Positions 1-7,351 of a stretch of DNA of 24,686 bases are shown here, piece after piece (within the stretch, counting starts at the first letter, position 1; every line of letters starts with the position of its first letter). The position numbers and the translations under genes are program-made. Under the pieces are notes generated by a model. It was not told the DNA's origin. It worked only from the letters and a program-made list of their open reading frames with translations, and searched no databases. Source of the DNA: Sutterella sp. GTDB lineage: Bacteria; Pseudomonadota; Gammaproteobacteria; Burkholderiales; Burkholderiaceae_F. Location: NCBI GenBank assembly GCA_019418235.1, contig DYCH01000015.1:2201-26886 (forward strand). Direction: 5' to 3'.

Positions 1-2208
1 GTCTCTCTTCGATCGGCTCCTGCGCTTGATGATTCCTCCCAAATGATTAATGAGGAATCGGCAAGTTTTGTCACCGCCGATAGCATGGAGACCACCGATG
101 ACGAAATTATTCTGCGTGGTAACGCCGAAGTGCGTCGCGCAGGCACCGTCATTCGAGGCGACAAAATCAAATACGACCAATCCACCGACGTTGTTGATGT
201 TGAAGGCAATGCGGTTGTGATTCGTGAAGGCGCCCGATTTGACGGCCCGAAGCTCACCTATCAGATCGAATCTGATGCCGGTGAAATGCAAGATGTGAAC
301 TACCAATATGCCGCTCGTGGCATTCGTGGGAAAACGAGTTCTGCTCGCTTCATGAATGGCGTCAATACGCAATTTAAGAACGCAACGCTTACGACCTGTA
401 AGCCCGGCAGCAAAGCCTGGTGGGTTGAAGCCGACTCCTTGGAAATGGACGAAGCAAGCCAAATGGCAACCGCTCATAATGTCAGTTTCCATTTAGCCGG
501 TATGCCCGTGATGGCGGCTCCTTGGGCCATGTTCCCGATGGGCACTGAACGTCAAAGCGGTCTTTTGACGCCAACCTTGGGGATGAGTTCAACGCGCGGT
601 GTTGACATTTCGTTGCCCATTTACTGGAACATTGCTCCGAACTATGACTACACCTTCACGCCTCGCGTGATGACCAAGCGCGGCATTTTGCTTGGTAACG
701 AATTCCGCTTCTTAAATGAAAATTTCGGCGGTGAAGTCACTTACGACTACATGCCTGACGACAAAGAAACCAATACTCATCGTTATGGCAGCACGGTGAA
801 TGCTTGGGCCAAGTGGAACGGCATTCAATTCCGCACGAACTACAATCGTGTGAGCGACGGTCGCTACATTGCAGACTTCTCAGGCGACATTTACGACACC
901 AGTGAGTCCGTCTTGCCGCAAGACTTCTTCTTATCCTACGGCAAAGACTTCTGGCACTCTTCTTTGTCGGTGCAAAAAAACCAAGTCTTATCTCGTGAAG
1001 ACAACACTTACTACGACAAGCCCTACGAAATTGTTCCGCAAATCGATTGGAAAGCTTATCTAGCTGACTACCATGGCTTTGAAATTTCCAGCGTCATGGA
1101 AGCCGCTCGATTTACGCACCCGGATAAAAATATTAAGGCTCAAGGTGATCGTCTTTATATGCAACACAGTGTTGCCTATCCGATGCGCGGTGCCGGTTGG
1201 TTCGTAACGCCCAAGGCCATGTTAACGGGGGTTCAATATAGCCTGACGGATTTGAGTAAACTCGACAGCCCCTCACTTTACGATGAAAGCTCTCGCTTTG
1301 TTGTGCCGACCGTGAGTTTAGATACGGGCCTCATCTTCGATCGTGACACGTCTTGGTTTGGGCGCGACGCTACGCAAACGCTAGAACCGCGCGTCTTCTA
1401 TGCCTACACCCCCTATCGTGATCAATCGAAGATGCCGACGTTCGATAGCTCTTACGCTGATTTGAGTTTCTCGAGCTTTTTCAGTGAAAACATTTTCACG
1501 GGGCATGACCGCGTTTCTGAAGCCAACCAAGTGTCTTTGATTTTGACGTCTCGTTACTTGGATCGCAAGACAGGTTATGAATGGTTACGTGCTTCTGTTG
1601 GTCAGCGCTACTACTTTGACGATCAACGTGTAGGCCTGAATGCAACTGAAAGAGGTCAAAAAATCGGTACGACAAATGATAGTCGTAGTGACTTCTTGGG
1701 TAGTATTTCTGCCAATATCACCCGTGATATTGTTTTGAACACTTCAGCTCAATACTCCACAAGTGAAAGCGACATTACCCGCATCAACGCCGGTATCCGT
1801 TGGCATCCGAAACCCTCCGCGGTGATGGGCCTTTACTATCGTTACAACATTGACCCGACGGTATACAAAGAAGATCACATTAAACAGATCGACTTTGCCG
1901 TACAGTGGCCGTTAACGAATAACTTCTATGCGTTGGGTCGCTACAACTACTCGCTTTTTGATAAAAAGCCAGTGGAAATCTTAGGCGGTATCGAATACGT
2001 TGCTGACTGCTGGGCTTTGCGCTTGGTTGCACAACGTTACATCACCGACTCGGACAAGTATGACACGAGCTTTTATGTACAGTTAGAATTGACGGGATTA
2101 GGTTCCGTGGGCTCTGACCCCTTGGAAGAACTCCGCCGCAATATCCCGGGCTATCAAGCAGCCACTGCTATGCCGGGCCAAACCGGTTTGTATGACTACT
2201 ATGAATAA
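1..2208 (+). CDS. lptD: LPS-assembly protein LptD, 5'-truncated by window edge
   Basis: LptD is the outer-membrane beta-barrel that, with the lipoprotein LptE, inserts lipopolysaccharide into the outer leaflet. The reading frame is open from base 1, so the signal peptide and first residues lie outside the window; about 735 residues are visible, against roughly 750-800 for the family. The N-terminal part is an OstA/LptA-like jellyroll (motifs NAEVRRAG, IRGDKIKYD, GNAVVIREGARF). It is followed by a long barrel rich in alternating aromatic strands and the conserved QSGLLTPTLG segment. Only two cysteines are visible, at codons 397-399 (TTCKPG) and 2008-2010 (ADCWAL). They match the jellyroll and barrel cysteines that form the inter-domain disulfide in E. 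coli, where the barrel has a CC pair. It is first of the lptD-surA-pdxA-rsmA operon; its stop overlaps the surA start by 8 bp. Confidence 0.96.
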   Translation, partial: VSLRSAPALDDSSQMINEESASFVTADSMETTDDEIILRGNAEVRRAGTVIRGDKIKYDQSTDVVDVEGNAVVIREGARFDGPKLTYQIESDAGEMQDVNYQYAARGIRGKTSSARFMNGVNTQFKNATLTTCKPGSKAWWVEADSLEMDEASQMATAHNVSFHLAGMPVMAAPWAMFPMGTERQSGLLTPTLGMSSTRGVDISLPIYWNIAPNYDYTFTPRVMTKRGILLGNEFRFLNENFGGEVTYDYMPDDKETNTHRYGSTVNAWAKWNGIQFRTNYNRVSDGRYIADFSGDIYDTSESVLPQDFFLSYGKDFWHSSLSVQKNQVLSREDNTYYDKPYEIVPQIDWKAYLADYHGFEISSVMEAARFTHPDKNIKAQGDRLYMQHSVAYPMRGAGWFVTPKAMLTGVQYSLTDLSKLDSPSLYDESSRFVVPTVSLDTGLIFDRDTSWFGRDATQTLEPRVFYAYTPYRDQSKMPTFDSSYADLSFSSFFSENIFTGHDRVSEANQVSLILTSRYLDRKTGYEWLRASVGQRYYFDDQRVGLNATERGQKIGTTNDSRSDFLGSISANITRDIVLNTSAQYSTSESDITRINAGIRWHPKPSAVMGLYYRYNIDPTVYKEDHIKQIDFAVQWPLTNNFYALGRYNYSLFDKKPVEILGGIEYVADCWALRLVAQRYITDSDKYDTSFYVQLELTGLGSVGSDPLEELRRNIPGYQAATAMPGQTGLYDYYE

Positions 2209-3529
2209 GACGAAACTCATGGCGTTGCTTGCCGCCTTAACCGCAAGTGTTTGTTCTGCACAAACGAGTAAGGCACCCGCCAATGATGTGCCCCAACTCA
2301 TCAACCGTGTGGTAGCCGTCGTTAATAACGATGTGATTACTGCCAACGAGCTTGAAGAGCGCACGCACACGACGGCTTTAAACCTTCGTCGTCAAAACAT
2401 TAAGTTGCCGGCGATGCCACAATTGCAAGCCCAAGTGCTCGAACAATTGATTCTTGAGCGCGCAATTGCTCAAAAAGCACAGGACTCCGGTATTCGCGTG
2501 GACGATGCATTGGTCAACGTCACCATCGAACAAATCGCTCGTCAAAATAAGATCAGCGTTGCCGAACTTCGTCGTCGTTTGAAGTTAGACGGTGTGGACT
2601 TCTCGCAATTTAGAGAAGAAATTCGTAACCAAATCATTACCCAACGTTTGCGCGAACGTGAAGTGGATGAAAAGATCAATATTCCGGAAAGTGAAATTGA
2701 CGCTTTCTTGGCCGATCAAGCGGGCTTTAATGTAAATGACCGCATTGAGTACAACGTTGCTCAAATTGTCATTCCTATTACAGAAAGCATGACTTCGGGC
2801 GAATTGTCTGACGCTCGTAATTTGGCTGAAGACATTGTGGACGATGCCAAAGACGGTAAAGACTTTGGTCAATTGGCCGCCACCTACTCTCGCTCTTCTG
2901 ACGCATTGGAGGGTGGCAAGATCGGTTGGCGTACGCTTTCTCAATTGCCGTCGACCTCTGCTGAAGCCGTTCGTGAAGCTTTGAAAGATAAAAGTCGTGT
3001 TGCCATGAGTGTGAGCTCTGACGGCTACACCATCGTGAAGGTTTTGGATAAGCGCGATGGTGTGCAAAATAAGCTTGCCGGTGGCCCTGTCACACAAACG
3101 CACGTTCGCCACATCTTGATGGCCGTAACCCCGATGACTGATGAAGCGACGATTTTGTCTCGCTTGCATGACATCCGTAAGCGTTTGGTCGAAGGCAAGG
3201 AAGACTTCGCCACCTTAGCTCGTTTGCACTCCGTTGACGGTTCTGCTACGCGAGGCGGTGACTTGGGTTGGTTGCAACCGGGCGATACGGTGCCGGCTTT
3301 TGAAGAAGCCATGCAAAAGTTGCCCGTGGGTCAAGTGAGCGAACCCGTGAAGTCTCAATACGGTTGGCACTTGATTGAAGTGGTTGAACGTCGTCAAGAA
3401 GCAATGAACGCTGATCGTATGCGTTACATGGCTCGCCAAATGTTGCGTCAACGCAAACTTGCCGAAGCCACGGCTAACTGGCAACGCGAATTGCGCGATC
3501 GCGCCTTTGTTGAAATTCGTCGTGAATAA
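2201..3529 (+). CDS. surA: Periplasmic chaperone / peptidyl-prolyl isomerase SurA
   Basis: SurA escorts unfolded outer-membrane proteins, including LptD, across the periplasm to the Bam complex. The product starts with a signal peptide (MNKTK, then a hydrophobic stretch ending VCSA before QTSK). Next come the SurA N-terminal chaperone domain (about residues 30-175, beginning LINRVVAVVNNDVIT) and two parvulin-type PpiC domains, at about 180-285 and 300-400. The second contains the well-conserved VRHILMA, GGDLGWL and YGWHLIEV motifs; the first is more divergent, as is common in SurA. Length (about 442 aa) is normal. Two in-frame ATGs exist, at 2192 and 2201. I chose 2201 because it gives an 8-bp overlap with the lptD stop, the same geometry as the next two junctions, and a compact signal-peptide N-region; 2192 cannot be excluded. 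The leucine codon TTG dominates and I saw no CTG leucine codon. Confidence 0.96.
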   Translation: MNKTKLMALLAALTASVCSAQTSKAPANDVPQLINRVVAVVNNDVITANELEERTHTTALNLRRQNIKLPAMPQLQAQVLEQLILERAIAQKAQDSGIRVDDALVNVTIEQIARQNKISVAELRRRLKLDGVDFSQFREEIRNQIITQRLREREVDEKINIPESEIDAFLADQAGFNVNDRIEYNVAQIVIPITESMTSGELSDARNLAEDIVDDAKDGKDFGQLAATYSRSSDALEGGKIGWRTLSQLPSTSAEAVREALKDKSRVAMSVSSDGYTIVKVLDKRDGVQNKLAGGPVTQTHVRHILMAVTPMTDEATILSRLHDIRKRLVEGKEDFATLARLHSVDGSATRGGDLGWLQPGDTVPAFEEAMQKLPVGQVSEPVKSQYGWHLIEVVERRQEAMNADRMRYMARQMLRQRKLAEATANWQRELRDRAFVEIRRE

Positions 3530-4499
3530 TCTTCATACTCAAACTGCACCGGTTGCGCTCACCACGGGTGAGCCTGCCGGTATCGGTCCCGAAATTTGCG
3601 TCAGGGCGGTTTATGAAACAAACCGTCCTGTTTGCATGATTGGTGACCAAGATTTTCTTGAAAGCGTACGTCAAAAGTTCGCTCTGCCAACGTGGCCCGC
3701 TCATGTGAGTTTTCACCATGTACCGCTTCACGCACCCGTGACCGCTGGCCAACTCAATGTCCAAAATGCTGCCTACGTACTCGAAACACTCCGAGTCGCA
3801 GCCCAAGGAGCGATGGACGGTACCTTTAGTGCTATTTGCACGGCACCGGTACAAAAAAGCGTCATTAACGACGCTGGCATCCCCTTTACCGGTCACACGG
3901 AATTTTTCGCTGATCTTGCTCATGTGAAAAAAGTCGTCATGATGTTGGTTTCCTCTGACGCTCAAGACGCTTTGCGAGTGGCATTGGTTACGACTCACGT
4001 TCCGATTGCAAAACTCGCTCAGTGCATCACTCACGAAAACGTTGAAGAAACGCTCAATATTCTTCATCATGATTTGCAAACGGCCTTTGCGATTAACACT
4101 CCTCGCATTGCAGTAACGGGATTAAATCCTCATGCGGGCGAATCTGGTCACATGGGCACGGAAGAAGTGGAGATCATTGGGCCAGAAATTGAAAAAGCGA
4201 AAGCTAAGGGATGGATTGTGACGGGCCCGCACCCGGCCGATACCATTTTTGCGGCTTCAAAACTCACTCAATACGATGCCGTATTGTGTATGTACCATGA
4301 TCAAGGATTGCCCGTGCTCAAGCACATGAGTTTCGGTCAAGGTGTCAACATTACGTTGGGATTGCCCTACGTCAGAACGTCCGTTGATCACGGAACGGCA
4401 CTTGATATTGCCGGTCAAGGTATTGCCAATATTGGAAGTCTTTTAACTGCATTGCGCCTTGCGCAAACACTTGCTACGAACAGAGAACACCATGCATAA
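3522..4499 (+). CDS. pdxA: 4-hydroxythreonine-4-phosphate dehydrogenase PdxA
   Basis: PdxA oxidises 4-phosphohydroxy-L-threonine with NAD(P)+ in the DXP-dependent route to pyridoxal phosphate. From the GTG at 3522 the protein is 325 aa, the usual size (E. coli 329). The N-terminal signature TTGEPAGIGPE is at residues 14-24. Three metal-binding histidines are visible: H159 (TTHVP), H204 (LNPHAGE) and H259 (MYHDQG). They equal E. coli H166, H211 and H266 with a constant offset. The C-terminal block LPYVRTSVDHGTALDIAG is intact. The GTG start overlaps the surA stop by 8 bp (GTGAATAA), which argues for translational coupling. A longer frame exists upstream but would run deep into surA and adds non-conserved residues. 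Its 3' end overlaps rsmA by 8 bp. Confidence 0.96.
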   Translation: MNNLHTQTAPVALTTGEPAGIGPEICVRAVYETNRPVCMIGDQDFLESVRQKFALPTWPAHVSFHHVPLHAPVTAGQLNVQNAAYVLETLRVAAQGAMDGTFSAICTAPVQKSVINDAGIPFTGHTEFFADLAHVKKVVMMLVSSDAQDALRVALVTTHVPIAKLAQCITHENVEETLNILHHDLQTAFAINTPRIAVTGLNPHAGESGHMGTEEVEIIGPEIEKAKAKGWIVTGPHPADTIFAASKLTQYDAVLCMYHDQGLPVLKHMSFGQGVNITLGLPYVRTSVDHGTALDIAGQGIANIGSLLTALRLAQTLATNREHHA

Positions 4500-5289
4500 C
4501 GGATTAGTTGGCCATCGCGCCCGTAAACGTTTCGGTCAAAACTTTTTGCACGATGAACACTGGATCACCCGCATTGCTCGCACGATCGATCCTCAACAAG
4601 GCGATACGATTGTCGAAATCGGGCCGGGCCAAGCAGCCCTGACTCGCAAAATGATGGAAGCCATCGGCCATGTTACGGCAGTCGAAATCGACCGAGACTT
4701 GGCGGCTTGGCTCAAAGAAACGTTCCCTGAAACGCTTTCATTGATTGAAGCCGATGCTTTGAAATTGGATTGGGCCTCTGAGGTTTATCCTGAAAAGCGC
4801 TTGCGTATTATCGGTAACCTCCCCTACAACATTTCAAGCCCCTTGCTGTTTCACCTGACCACGGTTGCTGATCGCGTCATTGATCAACATTTCATGCTTC
4901 AAAAGGAAGTGGTTGACCGTATGGTCGCAGAACCCGGTAGCAAAGTGTATGGTCGCTTGTCTGTCATGCTCCAATACCGCTATCGCATGCAAAAGATGTT
5001 TGACGTGCCACCCGGCGCTTTCACACCGGCACCGAAAGTCACCAGTTCCATCGTCCGCATGATTCCGAAGAAAGTGGAAGACTTGTTGCCCGTTGATATG
5101 GATCGCTTTTCGGCAATCGTCGCAGCTGCCTTTAATCAACGCCGTAAAACGCTTCGTAACGCGGTTTCAAAACTTTTAACAGAAGATGATATCCGTGCTG
5201 CCGGTGTCGATCCGACCGCACGTGCTGAAAGCTTGGATGTTGAAGCCTTTGTTCGATTAGCCAACATCAAGAGTTCTGTTGCAGAATAG
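4492..5289 (+). CDS. rsmA: 16S rRNA dimethyladenosine transferase RsmA (KsgA)
   Basis: RsmA dimethylates two adjacent adenosines near the 3' end of 16S rRNA (A1518/A1519 in E. coli) late in 30S assembly. The 265-aa product has the family N-terminus KRFGQNFLHD, the SAM-binding loop VEIGPGQAALT (residues 41-51) and an acidic ribose-binding position in VTAVEIDRD. The catalytic NLPY motif is at 109-112. The C-terminal part carries PPGAFTPAPKVTSSIVR and FNQRRKTLRNAVSKL. The ATG at 4492 overlaps the pdxA stop by 8 bp (ATGCATAA) and gives the expected N-terminus; an upstream in-frame ATG at 4459 lies inside pdxA and is not needed. It is last in the operon and followed by a clear intrinsic terminator. 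The apaG/apaH genes that follow in enterobacteria are absent here. Confidence 0.97.
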   Translation: MHNGLVGHRARKRFGQNFLHDEHWITRIARTIDPQQGDTIVEIGPGQAALTRKMMEAIGHVTAVEIDRDLAAWLKETFPETLSLIEADALKLDWASEVYPEKRLRIIGNLPYNISSPLLFHLTTVADRVIDQHFMLQKEVVDRMVAEPGSKVYGRLSVMLQYRYRMQKMFDVPPGAFTPAPKVTSSIVRMIPKKVEDLLPVDMDRFSAIVAAAFNQRRKTLRNAVSKLLTEDDIRAAGVDPTARAESLDVEAFVRLANIKSSVAE

Positions 5290-5316
5290 TCAAACAGTTT
5301 CGTCAGATTTAAGTAT

Positions 5317-5345
5317 CGGCCACCTCAAAAAGGTGGCCGTTTTGC
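5317..5345 (+). terminator. Intrinsic terminator after rsmA
   Basis: A perfect 9-bp stem (CGGCCACCT at 5317-5325, AGGTGGCCG at 5331-5339) with a 5-nt CAAAA loop is followed directly by TTTTGCTTAATTTTT. It starts 28 bp after the rsmA stop. This is a textbook rho-independent terminator ending the lptD-surA-pdxA-rsmA transcript. Confidence 0.9.
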
Positions 5346-5404
5346 TTAATTTTTAATCATTTTTGAGCGAGAGGTAATACATTGTTTTAATTAAGGAATT
5401 CACC

Positions 5405-5493
5405 TCTACTTTATAATTTGTCCAAGGTCTACTTTACAATTTGTCCAGACTCTACTTTAGAATTTGTCCAGGTTCTATCTTACAAATTGTCCG
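5405..5493 (+). repeat. Four-unit tandem array, exact 23-bp period (IS21-like terminal repeats?)
   Basis: Four 20-bp units start at 5405, 5428, 5451 and 5474, exactly 23 bp apart with variable 3-bp spacers (AGG, GAC, GGT). The consensus is TCTACTTTANAATTTGTCCA. The first three units differ only at the N (T, C or G); the fourth is diverged (TCTATCTTACAAATTGTCCG). Multiple phased repeats at element ends are typical of IS21-family insertion sequences, whose IstA transposase binds several copies per end. No istA/istB gene is present nearby, so an orphan IS21-type end is inference. A regulator-binding array is the alternative. Confidence 0.8.
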
Positions 5494-5698
5494 TATTTCA
5501 TCAGAAAACTTCGTAGCAATCTCAGTTATATTGGGAGAGATCGTACGCCAGAAATAATGTACTCTTGCCGATTCGACGAAGCATCATTTCACGCTCAGTA
5601 GGATCTATGTAAATTCCTCTAGTTCAATAGAGAAAATTTCAGTAAATTTCGCTAACGAACTAGAGAATTTTCCAGTTTTCTAAAAAGTTGCTGAAACT
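5494..5698. other. Non-coding AT-rich stretch between the 23-bp array and the MATE gene
   Basis: No credible gene is seen. On the - strand a stop-bounded frame of about 35 codons reads through roughly 5537-5628 and contains MLRRIGKSTLFLAYD, faintly P-loop-like. It has no supporting length or context and may be a decayed remnant. A perfect 9-bp inverted repeat sits at 5617-5625/5657-5665. No U-tailed terminator for the convergently arriving MATE transcript is visible. Confidence 0.5.
5617..5665. repeat. Perfect 9-bp inverted repeat downstream of the MATE gene
   Basis: CTCTAGTTC at 5617-5625 is matched by GAACTAGAG at 5657-5665, with a 31-nt loop. The loop itself holds two AAATTT-containing segments that can pair in part. 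It lies 34 bp beyond the MATE stop codon. It lacks a T-run on the MATE strand, so it is a weak terminator candidate; an mRNA 3'-end structure or an element boundary are alternatives. Confidence 0.45.
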
Positions 5699-7057
5699 TT
5701 AATCCCCTAAATTCGCCTTCTTTGGCAAAATCCTCGTTTGGTGATACCAGTAGAGCCAACTCAAGCCAATCGCTGCCACAATCCAACTAACCGGATAGAC
5801 GGCCATCAATACTTCGTAATTCGGGTACATTTCAAAAACAGTCCACACCCACACAATACGAACCGTGCAGATTGATGCAAGCGTCATTAAGGCCGGTGGC
5901 AACGAATAGCCATAACCACGCATGGCGCCGGATACCGTATCCATAATGACTTGGATAAATTGCGGACTTAACACCCAAATCATACGAATGATTGCCAACT
6001 CGATAACGGCTTCACTATCGGTAAACAAACCCAACAACGGACGACAGAAGAGGAAAATCAGAATCGTCATTGAAATCGTTGCGACAAAGTTCAATCCCAA
6101 CGAAACCCACATCACGCGACGGCAACGTTCTAAATTGCCTGCGCCGTAGTTTTGACTGACGAAAGTGGTGGCCGCCAAAGCAAACGCATTAATGAAGCAA
6201 TAAACGTTAATTTCAACCGTAAAAGCGGCAACGGAACCGGCCATGACTTCCGGGCCCAAACTATTAATAGCCGCTTGAATGATTAAATTCGAAATCGAGA
6301 ACACAGCCCCTTGTAGACCGGCTGGCCAACCGATGCGAACGATAGAACGAAGCTCACGAGTGTCAACGGCCAAAAGATGACGAATATTAAGACGAAGCGG
6401 GCCATCGATATAAGCCAGACGTACAAAAAGAATTCCGGCAGCCAATACATTAGCACCCACCGTAGCCGCAGCCACGCCACCGGCTTCCATGTCCAATACC
6501 ATCACGGCAAAGAAATTACCCGCAATGTTGAAAATGGTGGCCGCCACCAATGCCCAAAGGGGTGTTTGCGTATCGCCTTGACTTCTGAAAATTGCCGCTA
6601 AGAAGTTATAAAGCGCAATAAAGGGCATCCCTAAAAGAAAGACGCGTAGGTAATTCTCTGCATGACTGATAACGGAGTCAGGGACCGCTAAAAACGACAA
6701 AATAGCATCGGTGAATAGTTCTCCCAAAAGGCTCATCACCGTGCCAAAAATCACAGCTGTTAAGAGAGCAGTATGAACGGCATTGTGTACTCGTTCATAG
6801 TCCTTCATTCCCAACGCACGTGCAGCAACAACGTTAGCCCCTAACGCCAAACCCATACACAAACTAATGATGAGACCAATAACGGGAACGTTGCTACCCA
6901 CAGCAGCCATGGCTTCGTTTGAGACATAACGACCCAGTACCGCAACGTCTGCGGCGTTAAAGAGTTGTTGCAACATGCCTGTGAGGGCCAAGGGCAAGGC
7001 AAAAAGCACCATTTTGTCCCAAATGGAGCCCGTCAGCATGTCAATTTTTTTGGCCAT
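5699..7057 (-). CDS. MATE family multidrug/Na+ antiporter-type efflux transporter
   Basis: MATE proteins are inner-membrane exporters of cationic drugs or metabolites driven by Na+ or H+. The 452-aa product has the normal length and about twelve hydrophobic segments. The N-terminus is typical of the DinF/MepA-like branch (LTGSIWDKMVLFALPLALT, then LQQLFNAADVAVLGRYV). The second half-repeat begins near IVRIGWPAGLQGAVFSISN, with FVSQNYGAGN in the following helices. The ATG at 7057 gives the expected short cytoplasmic N-terminus; no strong Shine-Dalgarno sequence is visible. The gene is alone on the - strand between two + genes and is bracketed by the 23-bp and 33-bp repeat arrays. It has no linked regulator. 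Substrate cannot be assigned from sequence. Accessory origin is likely from position; the assignment to MATE is firm. Confidence 0.93.
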   Translation of the reverse strand: MAKKIDMLTGSIWDKMVLFALPLALTGMLQQLFNAADVAVLGRYVSNEAMAAVGSNVPVIGLIISLCMGLALGANVVAARALGMKDYERVHNAVHTALLTAVIFGTVMSLLGELFTDAILSFLAVPDSVISHAENYLRVFLLGMPFIALYNFLAAIFRSQGDTQTPLWALVAATIFNIAGNFFAVMVLDMEAGGVAAATVGANVLAAGILFVRLAYIDGPLRLNIRHLLAVDTRELRSIVRIGWPAGLQGAVFSISNLIIQAAINSLGPEVMAGSVAAFTVEINVYCFINAFALAATTFVSQNYGAGNLERCRRVMWVSLGLNFVATISMTILIFLFCRPLLGLFTDSEAVIELAIIRMIWVLSPQFIQVIMDTVSGAMRGYGYSLPPALMTLASICTVRIVWVWTVFEMYPNYEVLMAVYPVSWIVAAIGLSWLYWYHQTRILPKKANLGD

Positions 7058-7099
7058 GAATGAATAAGTCTTTCGGTGTTATTTGATTTTTAGATTATC

Positions 7100-7139
7100 G
7101 CCCGAAGCTATGAACAAAGATAGAGACTTTCGGGCTTTT
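7100..7139 (+). terminator. Possible weak hairpin upstream of the MATE gene
   Basis: GCCCGAA (7100-7106) pairs with TTCGGGC (7129-7135), followed by TTTT on the + strand. The loop is long (22 nt). No + strand gene ends just before it, so a terminator role is doubtful. It may insulate the ATPase array or act in the MATE leader on the other strand. Confidence 0.3.
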
Positions 7140-7187
7140 CCTAGTGTCTTACTCGGAAAACGAAAATACGAATTTCTTCAAAAATCG

Positions 7188-7335
7188 GCGCAATTGTGAA
7201 AATCAACCCAAAAAAAGCTGGCGCAATTGTGATAATTAGCACTAAAATGACTTGCGCATTTGTGAAAAATTGAATAAAAATTAGTGGCGCATTTGGGAAA
7301 AACATGCTAAAAATACATAGCGCAATTGTGAAAAA
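7188..7335 (+). repeat. Five-unit tandem array, exact 33-bp period, abutting the DUF4143 ATPase gene
   Basis: Cores of GCGCAATTGTGAAAA start at 7188, 7221, 7254, 7287 and 7320, always exactly 33 bp apart. Units 1 and 5 match the core exactly. Unit 2 has GATAA at the end, unit 3 has CATTTG, and unit 4 has CATTTGGG. The spacers differ but each keeps an A-run (for example CTAAAAAT) about 8-12 bp before the next GCGC. The last core ends 17 bp before the ATPase start codon, so the array fills the promoter and leader region. It is best read as an operator/iteron-type protein-binding array. Function unknown. Confidence 0.85.
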
Positions 7336-7351
7336 CCAATGGAATACAAAA

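Noticed and set aside
7188..7335. CRISPR array interpretation of the 33-bp-phased repeats
   Set aside because: Cores are only about 12-15 bp, spacers are about 18 bp and AT-rich with shared A-runs, and no cas gene is present.
7304..7351. Upstream ATG for the DUF4143 ATPase
   Set aside because: It would encode the repeat array as 16 unconserved residues; the family N-terminus fits the ATG at 7352.
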